In this document: positions 1 through 9,104 of the stretch, in pieces
How positions within the stretch are numbered: position 1 is the first letter of the stretch
Layout of the letters: the number at the start of each line of letters is the position of its first letter
Notes under the pieces: model-generated
Databases searched by the model: none
The model's input: only the letters and a program-made list of their open reading frames with translations
What the model was told of the DNA's origin: nothing
Position numbers and translations under genes: made by a program
Assembly (NCBI GenBank): GCA_001179505.1
Contig: CDMY01000982.1
Span: 199,866-230,953, forward strand
Direction: 5' to 3'
Length of the DNA: 31,088 bases
Origin: Vitrella brassicaformis
Lineage: Eukaryota; Sar; Vitrellaceae

Positions 1-948
1 GGGTGGGGTGGGTAATGTGTCGATATTTCTACCAAGGGGAGGGGATGAATGGCATGGCATTGTCTCGTGGATGGGATGGCCGTGCGTGACTGTGAGTGTA
101 CCTACTGGCTTGGATTGGGTTTCGTTGCCTGCCTGCCTGCCGTGCGCGAGCAGTTTGGGTGTGTGGCTTGCCGTTGTGCCTGCTGTCGGATGTTGACTCC
201 TCTTCAGTCAAGAAGTGGGGGACACATACGAAGGTATTCTTGATGGCCAACCGCATCCAAGTTGTTGGTCGAATGCGGCAGGATGGTGCGGTGCGTGTGT
301 GATGTGATGAGTCAGGCCAGGCGGAGTGTCTATGCCATGCCATGCTATGCTTGCTGGAAAATGCCCTTTGTTTCGTTTTATCTATCAAGAATGATTGTGC
401 CGCCCCACATCACCATCACATCTATGGGCAGAGCAGAGCAGAGCAGCCCGCCTGCTGGGCTGTGGTGTGCTACCCTGTGAGTGTGCGTGTACATAGACGA
501 CAGACAGACATACAGACAGACAGACAGACAGACCAGCACAGCAAGGTGAGGTGCGGTCATGCTGATTCATCTTCTGCTTTGCATGTGCCTTTATTCATCC
601 GGCCACCACTGCGTCACTCACGTCGATGCGTGAGACAGTCACGTGTGCATTGCATGATGACGTTCAATCCACGCTTGACCTCTTACAATACGACAAACAT
701 AACTGAGTCCATGCGGAAGATGTCCGCAACGAAGGCCAATTCACACTCTTCAAGCCAGTTGGCCCAGATCGGACGAGACGCGCCACAGCAAGAATCCTTC
801 TCCTTCGCGCTTCTTTCGGGGCATCCCATCATCTCCATCTCATCAGATCTGCCCTCCTCCCTCCGGCCTTCAGCTGTCGTGAATCCGAGACCCTCCCCCT
901 GCCTTTGACAAGCTTGAGTCACTCACCCTTATCAGACAAGAGAGAGAG
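1..948. other. Left-edge intergenic region and 5' flank
   Basis: I see no convincing exon here. The stretch is rich in TG/TGCC runs and has a GACA array near 505-535. Open frames on both strands have unnatural composition and end in microsatellite. The segment from about 650 to 948 is less repetitive and probably contains the promoter and 5' UTR of the gene that starts at 949, but no TATA box or other core element stands out. Confidence 0.5.
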
Positions 949-2267
949 ATGAAGCACCTTGTGGCAGCAGCTGTGCTGGTGCTGGTGGTGGTGTCGGTGC
1001 CGCTGTGCGTGAGCCAGCTGCACTTCCCCATCCACGAGCACTCCCACGTGACCTTCCCCATGATCAAGCAGCGGACGCTCTACAAGGAGTACTCGCCCTA
1101 TTGGGAACTCGAGGTCAGCCAGGGATGGTATGGCAGAAGGGAAGGCACATGCGCCAGCTGACTGTGCTGTGTGTCTCTCTCTCTGGGTGGGGTCTCGTTT
1201 GTGTGTGCAGCACAACCCGAAGCGCAAGATGGCTCTGCTCATCGATGACATGCAGGTATGGTACTGACAGGATAGAATAGACACACACATGCACATGCAC
1301 AAGCACAAGCACACCAAGCCATGACATGAGTGCATCTCTCCCTCTGCCCTGCCTGTCTCTGTGTGTCTGTTCTGTCCGTCTGTGTGTCTTGTCTGTCTGT
1401 GTGTGTCAGGAGGAGCACCGCACGTACTTCTCCCCCCGTGCCGTGCAGCAGGCCCAGAAGATCTTGGCTGCCTTCCGTCGCCACAACCTCCCCATCATCT
1501 GGTCGTTCTGGAGCCGCACATACGGCGACGGCCGACAGGGGTCCGTCGACCGCTTCTACGGCGACACGGGCCTGGGCAGCTCCGCAAATCCATGCGTAGG
1601 CACGCACCCACAACACACACAGATGTATGTATGTATGTATGTGTGTGTCTGTTGGTTGCATTGTCCCACCCCACCGTGTGATGTGATGCAATCAGTACGT
1701 GTGGGAGGCGGACGGTCTGAAGCTGATGCCCGAGGTGGCGCCGCACTACAGCCACGAGTGGGACAACACGGTGGCCAGCGACCACTACGACATGTTCTCA
1801 AATCTCGGCAAGCACGGCGAGTCCGTCGTCTGGGAGATCCTCAAGGGCAACGATGTCGACACCGTCATCGGTCAGTCAGGGAGGGAGGGAAGAGGGGCGT
1901 ATTGTGTTGCGCTTGATTGAGCTGGTGTGTGTGTGATTGTGTGTGTGTGTTAGTTGTGGGTGCGTGGACTGACATGTGCATCCTGACAACGGCTCTGTCG
2001 GCCTTCCAGAAGGAGTACGACGTCATTGTGCCGCGCGATGCCGTCGGGACTCCCACGCCTCACGGCCGATCAGCACTGGAGATTCTCAACTCGGTGACCG
2101 AGCGAGCGACCTGAGAGAGGCAAAGCCCGGTGTGGACTGCTTCGTGTGTGTGTGTGTGTGTTGGACTGACTGATAAGGTGTGTTGTCACACGTTTCCTGT
2201 GGCCGAGATCGTGCACTTCCTGGACCACGGACGACACCCAGCCAACGAGACCGTCGCCAGTGCCTGA
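949..2267 (+). CDS. Secreted isochorismatase-like cysteine hydrolase, copy 1
   Basis: Six exons: 949-1113, 1211-1255, 1410-1595, 1696-1870, 1954-2093, 2178-2267; 266 aa. The N-terminus (MKHLVAAAVLVLVVVSVPLC) is a clear signal peptide, so the product probably enters the secretory pathway. The isochorismatase/nicotinamidase fold shows in the first strand ending ALLIDDMQ (catalytic Asp68) and in the nucleophile segment GAWTDMCILTTAL (Cys199), followed by a typical YDVIVPRDAVG strand. The family Lys, expected six residues before the Phe of SDHYDMF, is Ser160. Family members hydrolyse amides or vinyl ethers (isochorismate, nicotinamide, ureidoacrylate); the substrate here cannot be told. The last exon was placed by comparison with the downstream paralogue: without the 2094-2177 intron the frame stops at 2114. 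Exons 1, 3 and 4 end at the same positions as in the paralogue. Family confidence is high; activity is uncertain. Confidence 0.85.
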
Positions 2268-2994
2268 CAGACTGCACCTTACCATACCTTACCATACCTT
2301 CCCTCACTGACTAACCTAACCTGACTGTATGCTATCTCTGCCATTTCTTCAGCACGACGTGCGCTTGCCTGTGTGTATGTGCACCGTCATGTATACTCTT
2401 TATGTGCGTCTGGGTGTGTGTGTGTGCGTGTTTGACGTGACGGGAAGTGAGCACATGGAAGGAGGAGTACACTCACTCACTTACTCGCTCACTCAGTTTG
2501 CATATTCGTGTGGGGCTTCCCTTCCCGGGCGATCATGCGTTGTTTGCGTGCGTGCGTGCGGCTTACATACAGTGGGTGTGTGGCTTTGCCTGGGATGGGC
2601 ATCCTTCCACCCATCCCATCCATGTGTGTGTTGTACGTACATACGTCATCATGTCTGGTTTCATTCGTCCGTTCATTCATTCATTCGTCAGTCGCTCGCT
2701 CGAGGCTCCGCTAGGCTTTGCTTGCTTGCTTGCTTGCTCACTGACTGACCACTCGGATGCTATCCTTGTGGCTGCCTGCCTGCCTGCCTGTGTGTACAGA
2801 GTATGTAGTAGGTCTTTTGTAGGTCGATCGAGCGGCGCGAGTACACTCTCCAGTACCCAAGGGGTGCAGTGTGGGCGTCCATCGATCCATCAGATGGAGA
2901 CAGCCAGCACTCACCTGACGTGCACATACGGTTCATTCTGTCATTCATGTCTGTCGCATGAGGTGTGTTAGAGTGTCCGTTGGGTCGACCTCAT

Positions 2995-3043
2995 CTTCCC
3001 GCCATCACAGCCCCTGACACGCGGGGCCGTTAATGGCGGGAAG
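2995..3043. repeat. Composite inverted repeat with GGCGGGAA arms
   Basis: The outer arms CTTCCCGCCAT (2995-3005) and ATGGCGGGAAG (3033-3043) are perfect 11-bp complements. An inner 5-bp pair, GCCCC (3010-3014) with GGGGC (3023-3027), closes an 8-nt loop. Each outer arm contains TTCCCGCC/GGCGGGAA, which matches the textbook E2F/DP core. It is one of the few non-repetitive structured patches in this spacer. Its role is unknown. Confidence 0.6.
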
Positions 3044-4160
3044 AGGAGCGAGGGGGAATGGACGCACTCACGCGCCGACTGAAAGGAAGCGACGACACAC
3101 GATGCGCAGGCAGATGAGCGAGATAGAGAATAAGGGATGGATGTGTGTGTGCCGTGCCGCAAGCGTCGTTTTTTCGGCCCGTGTGGGGGCGATGATGAGC
3201 CGCATGATCGTTTTGTCGGTCGTCCTATACACCCATTCGTTCATGAGCCAGCCAGTCAGTGTAGCCCGGTTTTCCCCTCCGAGGGTGCGGGGGAGACGCA
3301 CGTCCGTCTGTCGGTCGGTCGGTCGTCTATAGTGGGTCAAAAGGAGAGGAGAGAAGTGCGTCGTGTGCCTGGCGCCTTTCATGGATGGCTTTCTGCTGCC
3401 TGGCTGGCGAGTGAACGGAGTGCTTGCGGTGATGTCTGTCTGTGTGGAGTGAATGGTTGGTTGCATCGGGGTGCGAGTGAGGGCTCGGTGCACGCCCCTT
3501 TTTCCGTTTCTACCTGAGGGTCCGTCCGATTTTCGTCTGCTTTCAACGCGAGAGGCAGTCAATATACAGCGTATGAGGGCCGTGTGCGTGCACCGAGCGG
3601 CAGTGAATGATCTATGTCATGGTGCTGTCTGTCTGTCTGTCTGTGTGATGCCATGCGAGTGAACAAGCAAGCCGTTGAGCCCCGAGGAGCAAGTGCGCAG
3701 AGTCGTCTTTTTCCTCACTCCCTTTTTCCGCAAACCGCATAGCACCCGAACACAGCCGAGCGGTCGATTCATGCCGTGAGTGTCACAGTGCGGCACACGG
3801 GGGTATCTATGGGCGCAGTGTGAGGGTGTGCTGCTGCTGGTGTTGGGCTGTGTTGTGAGCGCTACCATTTGTTGCTGCTGCCTGGCTGGCGGCATGCGTG
3901 CAGCTGGCCAGGCTGTGTGTGCGTATGCGTGTATGTGTAGTGTATACGTAAGAGTAGGTCCACGCGGTCGGTTTTCCCCGCCCTTCATTCTGCCTTCCTT
4001 TTCCATCCGTTTTCCGATGCCTGCTGTCGCTGTGGCTGTGTATACCTGTGTGGATGTCTGCACATTTGTTGGGCGCGATCGCAAGAACCAAGGAGCGATT
4101 TGTGACGCTAGGCCGGCATTTTTTCACACCACTCACTCACACCATCGGACAGGCAAAGAT

Positions 4161-4198
4161 GGGGGCGGACGGGGCGGGGCGTTGTAGGGTGGGGCGGG
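4161..4198 (+). repeat. G-run cluster, potential G-quadruplex
   Basis: Runs of 5, 2, 4, 4, 3, 4 and 3 guanines are separated by 1-7 nt loops on the plus strand. That satisfies the usual four-run G-quadruplex pattern several times over. It lies in the spacer about 1 kb upstream of the second hydrolase gene. Confidence 0.55.
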
Positions 4199-5075
4199 TA
4201 TCGGACACGATGACTGACTAGCACCCGTGTTCGGCTGACATGATGAGAGCAGTCCATCGTCAGAATTCATGTGACCTTTTACAAGTCACAACTTGCTGTA
4301 TTTTCCTACCACATGCCTGCCTGGCTGCCTGCCTGTGTGGATGTGCGCGTGTCTTACGGGCGGCTAGGTCGTAAGTAGGGAACTCGGTGAGCCTCTTTTT
4401 GAATGAAGCTATGCCGACAAACAGACTGATTGGTGTCAACGAACGATGAGGTAGTCCTCCTGACCCGCATCCAGATGGATGGGCTCAGAGCAGACGAGAG
4501 AGAGGGAGAGAGACAGAAGAAGGAAGTGCCAACACGGATGGAAAGAGGACAGCGCTTGGGTGCATGGCCGGATGGTGGTTACCTACAGACAAACACTGAC
4601 TGACTGACTGACTGACTGACATGATGCGTCGTACGCACCAGCTCTAACGCTATGAACCTAACTCTGACCACTGACATGATGCGATCGACACTGGACACAT
4701 GCAGCGGCTGCATGTACATGTGCGTCCGTACATACATACACACATACATACGTATGCATACATATACGTACGTACTACTGATAGGCGCACGTGCAGGCGA
4801 GTGAGTGTGGTACGTGTCAGTCAGTCAGTCAGTCGTTTCAATTCCCCCTCCCTCTCCGCCAGTCAGTCAGAAGCAGCCAAGCTGTGCGAGTGTTCCGTCA
4901 GTTTTGGTCTGCCTGCCTGTCTGCGTCCATCCATCCATGCGTTGACGATTGCGCTGCCCATTTTTTGTCTAACACGGGCACTTCGGGCATGATCACCATG
5001 AAGTGACACCAGACACGCAGGAATCGGACGTTCCTCCGTCAAGTAAGTTTACCGGATCGCCATTTGCAAGCTCAG

Positions 5076-5089
5076 CCCGCAAAAGCGGG
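5076..5089 (+). promoter_or_regulatory. Short hairpin in the 5' flank of hydrolase copy 2
   Basis: CCCGC-AAAA-GCGGG forms a 5-bp stem with a 4-nt loop, about 75 nt upstream of the start at 5165. It is followed by AAAAGCG, so the patch again contains GCGGGAAA, close to an E2F-type core. The region 5030-5164 is not repetitive, unlike the rest of the spacer, and probably holds the proximal promoter and 5' UTR. A regulatory role is inference only. Confidence 0.3.
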
Positions 5090-5164
5090 AAAAGCGAGGC
5101 GGCAGCGCTTCAGTGATCCATTTCGGTGGGCTCTAGGCCGCGGTCGCGCTTCCCTCCTGCTTAA

Positions 5165-6290
5165 ATGAGTCATCAGATGACCAGCGTCAGCCTCGCCTTG
5201 GTGGCGGCTGTGTGGGTGGTGCAGATGTGCAATGGGCAGATGGTGACGTCCCCGCTGAAAAACGACATGCCCAACAAGAGATGGTACACATCATACAGAG
5301 CCGCATGGAACGTACGTAAGCACACACGCAACGGATAGATCAGGAATGGGCATCAAGCTCTGTATGTGTGTGGTGCACTGCAGTTGCGTGACAAGCCCGA
5401 CAGGAAGATGGCTCTCCTCATCGATGACACACAGGAAGAGTACAGGGACTTCTTCGCGTAAGCCGCGCGCAGACGCGCATCAAGCACATCATGCAGGATG
5501 CTCTCGTGTTGGTGCTGACAGGAAGGAGAGTGTGGACAACATCGTGTCGTTGCTGGCGGCCTTCCGCAAGGCTGGGATGCCCGTGGTGTGGTCCTACTGG
5601 GCCAGGCGGTGGCAGGACGGCAAGACCGGCAGCATGGACAGATTCTATGGAGATGCGGGCACCGACAGCCAACTCAACCCCAACGTCAGCACCCCAGCCA
5701 GACACACATGACAGTGGTCTGGACGTGACCTTCGCCTGTGTTTCTAGTACATCTGGATGGATAATGGCTTTGAGATCATGCACGAGGTTGCGCCGACCAA
5801 GGAAGAGGAGCACATGATAGTCCCGTCAGAGCACCTGGACATGTTCAGCAACATGGACAAGGACGGATACTCCATCATCCACGGCATGCTGCAGAAGCTG
5901 GGCGTCGATACCATCGTCACCGGTAGGGCCACACTCACACGTACTGTATGCACAGCCTCTGCATATGTGTGTGTCTGCAGTGGGTGCATGGACGGATGAG
6001 TGCATCCTTGCCACGGCGCTCTCCGGCTTTCAGAAGGAGTACGACTCAATCGTGCCATGGGACGCTGTTGGTAAGCACTTGCCGCTGCCAACCAGCCAGC
6101 AACTGTTACACACCCATACACACACATTCGCCGCATCGATTGATCAGGTACGCCCAGCCCGTATGGCGATGAAGCGATGAAGATCATGACGTCCATCTGC
6201 TGCCGCACGGACGTGTCGGCCGACATTGTTGCCTACCTCGAGGAGCGCTCCGCTGCCCAACCCAAAGCCAATACGCAAATCGAGCTATGA
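5165..6290 (+). CDS. Secreted isochorismatase-like cysteine hydrolase, copy 2
   Basis: Six exons: 5165-5311, 5384-5457, 5522-5684, 5748-5922, 5981-6070, 6148-6290; 263 aa. This is a tandem paralogue of the gene at 949. The N-terminus has two possible starts (5165 or the in-frame Met at 5177) before a hydrophobic signal segment (SLALVAAVWVVQMCNG). ALLIDDTQ carries the Asp (residue 64) and GAWTDECILATAL the nucleophile Cys (residue 194). Ser155 of SEHLDMF sits where the family has Lys, the same change as in copy 1. Shared blocks with copy 1 include S/T-MDRFYGD-type and HEVAP segments and QKEYD. Exons 1, 3 and 4 end at equivalent positions, but the second and fifth introns are placed differently. 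The C-terminus runs VSADIVAYLEERS to a stop followed directly by a G-rich tract. Substrate unknown. Confidence 0.85.
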
Positions 6291-6319
6291 GGGGAGGGAG
6301 GGAAGGAGGGAGGGAGGGG
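6291..6319 (+). repeat. GGGA-repeat tract directly after the stop codon
   Basis: Guanine runs of 4, 3, 3, 2, 3, 3 and 4 separated by one or two A begin at the first base after the TGA of hydrolase copy 2. In the mRNA this would be a G-quadruplex-capable element at the very start of the 3' UTR. Confidence 0.5.
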
Positions 6320-6804
6320 TGTTTTATTGTTTGTTTATCTCATGTGTTTCTTGTCGTTGTACGTGTGGATGATGGTATGGCGTGCAGACTTGCAGAAAGG
6401 TAGTGATGGAGATTTAATGTTTCCGTGATGCGCTCTCAGTCGGCCTTTTTCTGACTGACGCATGACATGACATCGGTGGATGTAGCTCTGTGTCTGAAAG
6501 CGAGAGGTCTTTTTCGTCCCCCCGCGGGAGATGCATGGATGGATGGATGGCATGTGGACTTGCATTTGCCTTGGATGAGCTCCGTATGTGAACATGTGCG
6601 TGTGCTTAGGCCATTCAGACCCGAGCTGACTCTTCCTTCAACGTGAGAATGGTCTGATGCGTGTGGTCATCGCCAGCAGACACACATACCCACCCACATA
6701 CACATACAACAAAATGTGTCGTGTCCAGTCACTCCCCGAGCCCCATGTATGTGTCAGTAATGCATCGTCACATGACATCACATCGATCCACCGACCAACA
6801 CAGC
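6320..6804. other. Convergent intergenic region
   Basis: This lies between the 3' ends of hydrolase copy 2 (plus) and the membrane-protein gene (minus). It contains TTTATTGTTTG-type T-rich sequence, GGAT repeats near 6535-6550 and ACACAT runs near 6680-6715. It probably holds both 3' UTRs. No coding signal was seen. Confidence 0.5.
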
Positions 6805-7596
6805 TCATACAGAGAAGTCGTCTTCCTCCTCCTCTTCTGGCACCTCTGCCTCCGTGATGGCGATGGCCGCCAGCACCACGACAAGACCGGCGAGCTCCAC
6901 TACGGTCAAGCCCATAATGATGTACTCAATGAACTTGGTGAGCGCCCCCAGAGGGCTGAACGTCTCCCACCACTCCTCGACGTCATCACGCCACTGCAGT
7001 GCGCACACATAACGCAACATACATACATACACTGGAGTGACTGACTCTCCATGCACACACGGATGCACCTACCTACGTACCTGTCGTAAGCGCTCCCCGA
7101 TGCTCATCCGCATATCGAAAAGAAAGAAGAATCGGTTGAACAGAAAGCGCCGCCATGGCTGCCGACTGCTCCCCTTGCCGCGCCGCACTCTCGGCCCGCT
7201 GTAGCTGTCGCCCTCCCCCTCATCGTCAGCCGACTCACCGAGCGTGAAGCCCCTCTCAGGCACGCCAACCTGCGTGGCTCCCACGGGTGTCAATGCACCA
7301 TCAGCAGGAGAGGCCGGTACCGCCATCTTGGGCCTCTTGGGAGGCTTCGGCAACCCCGGGGCGTCGCTTCGCTTCTGGATCTTCCATGGTTTGTCAGAGA
7401 AGAACCGCCGATGGTCTGCAAAGCTCTTCACTGCCGACGCGTGTCGTTCGGGAGGCGGGGTGAGAGAGAATGGTTGACGGGAAGGGCGGCAGGAGCTGAA
7501 AGGGGCGCGTTGCGCACTGGATAAGACCGCAGGGGTCGCCACAGCGGGCCTGCCGTGGCTCTGAAGGACAAGACCCGCTCTTCGAGCAGCAAGCAT
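6805..7596 (-). CDS. Putative organelle-targeted single-span membrane protein
   Basis: Two exons on the minus strand: 7596-7081 and 6993-6805; 234 aa. The intron has a GTACGT donor and a CTGCAG acceptor. The N-terminus (MLAARRAGLVLQSHGRPAV) is Arg/Ala/Ser-rich without acidic residues, like a mitochondrial presequence, and HRRFFSDKPW contains an R-x-F/S-type processing site. A disordered basic/Pro region follows, then an Arg/Phe-rich amphipathic stretch (PWRRFLFNRFFFLFDMRM), one hydrophobic segment of about 30 residues (IIMGLTVVELAGLVVVLAAI) and an acidic tail (PEEEEEDDFSV). I do not recognise the family. Mitochondrial location is inferred; a plastid is possible in an alga. Another ATG lies 7 nt upstream (7603) in a different frame. 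Confidence 0.7.
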
Positions 7597-8614
7597 CCTT
7601 CATCAGTCAGCAGAGATGGATCATCACAGAATCATAGTGTGTGTTTTTGACAGCGAGAGAGAGCGGTTTCACGACAGCGATCTGCGAGCTCAGAGGTTTG
7701 AGCGATCCGCCTTGCCTGCCGAGGCGACCCATCTGAACGCATCAGTGACCGACCCCTTGTGACACTTGAGGCGGGCCCCTCCAAATTCATCTTTGTCCAT
7801 CAACACAGCCCACAAGCAGAGAAAAGCAGAGTGCATGTCCGCAGCGAATCTGATTCCTGGATGGTCAGTGCAGATGTGCGGGCCTCTGGGATGCATCGAT
7901 CTGATGTGATTATCCCGCTTGACCTGTATGCGCGTGCCTGCTGCTTACTGCACGGGGACTCTCGTATGAATGCTTCTTAAGAAGTCGCAATGCGTACAGT
8001 ATGACTTCATTGACACACACCTACGAAACCGCTCGTCTTTGACTGCCTGTCTTCCCTCACCCTGCCCCTGCCCTTCCCCTTCGTCCCATCCAGCCACAAC
8101 CACAAACGACAATCAAGTCGATTTCTTGTCTGTGCCTGCATCCTGTCTGTCTGTCTGTGCGTGCGTATGCCTGTCTCTTCCCTCCTCCCCATACACCATC
8201 CGAACAGCTGCTTGCGCCCATACACCTGCCCCTCTGGCTGTCCTTGGCTGTATCTCCCAACCAACCACATCCACAGACAGACTTACACCCTGTGTCACTC
8301 ACAATCCGACAGGAAGAAAACCACAACGCACAATCCGACAGACATCCCCATGCACTCACCCCCAACGACCGCCTGCAATGATGTGACTGCGCAATGCATG
8401 TCAAAGATGATCCACCCATCACACGTCTTGCCCTCCCTCGCTCCCTCCCTCGCTCCCTCCCTTCATGTCCCTATGAGCCACACAGACAGTTAGAGAGATG
8501 GATGCATGCAGTGCCTGCACGAGCGAGACACACCACACCACACCACACCACACCCACACACACACACAGACAAGGGGAAGAGAGAGAGAGAGGGCAGGGG
8601 GGAGGGATGCACCC

Positions 8615-8684
8615 CTGTGTGTGTGTGTGAGTGTGTGTGTGTGTGTGTGTGCACAGCAAGCAGAACACTCACACACACACACAG
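8615..8684. repeat. 20-bp perfect inverted repeat made of TG/CA runs
   Basis: The left arm is 8615-8634 and the right arm 8665-8684. They are exact reverse complements, including the off-pattern GAG/CTC triplet that breaks the TG/CA register in both. The 30-nt loop consists of more TG repeat plus CACAGCAAGCAGAA. A GA run follows at once. Confidence 0.65.
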
Positions 8685-8816
8685 AGAGAGAGAGAGAGAC
8701 CCACCCAGGCACACGCATTTGTGAATCAGTAAGTGACCGCTGCATGTGTGTCTTGTGCGCATGCATGGATGGATCTGTTGTGTTGTGTTGTGCACAACAC
8801 TCACACAGACAGACAC

Positions 8817-8864
8817 TCACACAAGCAGACACACAAGCAGACACACAAGCAGACACACAAGCAG
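8817..8864 (+). repeat. 12-nt minisatellite (ACACACAAGCAG)
   Basis: There are three perfect tandem copies at 8829-8864, preceded by one diverged copy. The array is followed by GACA repeats. It is non-coding. Confidence 0.75.
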
Positions 8865-9104
8865 ACAGACAGACAGACAGTCGGACAGACAGTCGGACAG
8901 CCAGACAGCTAGAGAGATGGGTCAAACAAAAGCAGCAGGTGGATGGGTGGGTGAATGGATGGATGCATTCCACCACACTGCCTGCCAGATTCCCATCCCT
9001 CCCTCCCTCCCTCCCTCTCCCGTGGCAGGCCTTACAACGTAAGCACTGCCTGCCTGCCTGCCTGCCTGCTTCCCCTCCCTCCCTCCCCCAATCCGACACA
9101 TCAA

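Larger units (their letters stand above)
2268..5164. other. 2.9-kb low-complexity spacer between the tandem hydrolases
   Basis: No exon could be supported on either strand. Content includes ACCTTACCAT repeats just after gene 1 (about 2276-2300), TTCATTCAT, TTGC and TGCC arrays, long TG-rich blocks, GACT repeats at about 4595-4620, and CAGT/GTCA repeats at 4818-4870. A composite hairpin (2995-3043) and a G-run cluster (4161-4198) are listed separately. The open frames here read as simple-repeat translations. Confidence 0.55.
7597..9104. other. 1.5-kb microsatellite-rich intergenic region
   Basis: The part from 7620 to 7990 has ordinary complexity and is probably the 5' flank of the membrane-protein gene; both strands show short open frames there but none with splice support. 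From about 8040 the sequence is CT-rich, then (CA)n/(TG)n, (GA)n, GACA, GGAT and CCCT arrays. The long open frames are translations of simple repeats. Confidence 0.5.

Noticed and set aside
342-908. 188-codon plus-strand open frame before hydrolase copy 1
   Set aside because: Much of it translates GACA and other simple repeats, it has no domain, and it ends just before the real start; it is probably upstream flank and 5' UTR.
7690-7980. Overlapping short open frames on both strands (68 and 73 codons) in a non-repetitive patch
   Set aside because: No splice partners, no recognisable motif, and both strands are open equally well; more likely 5' flanking DNA.
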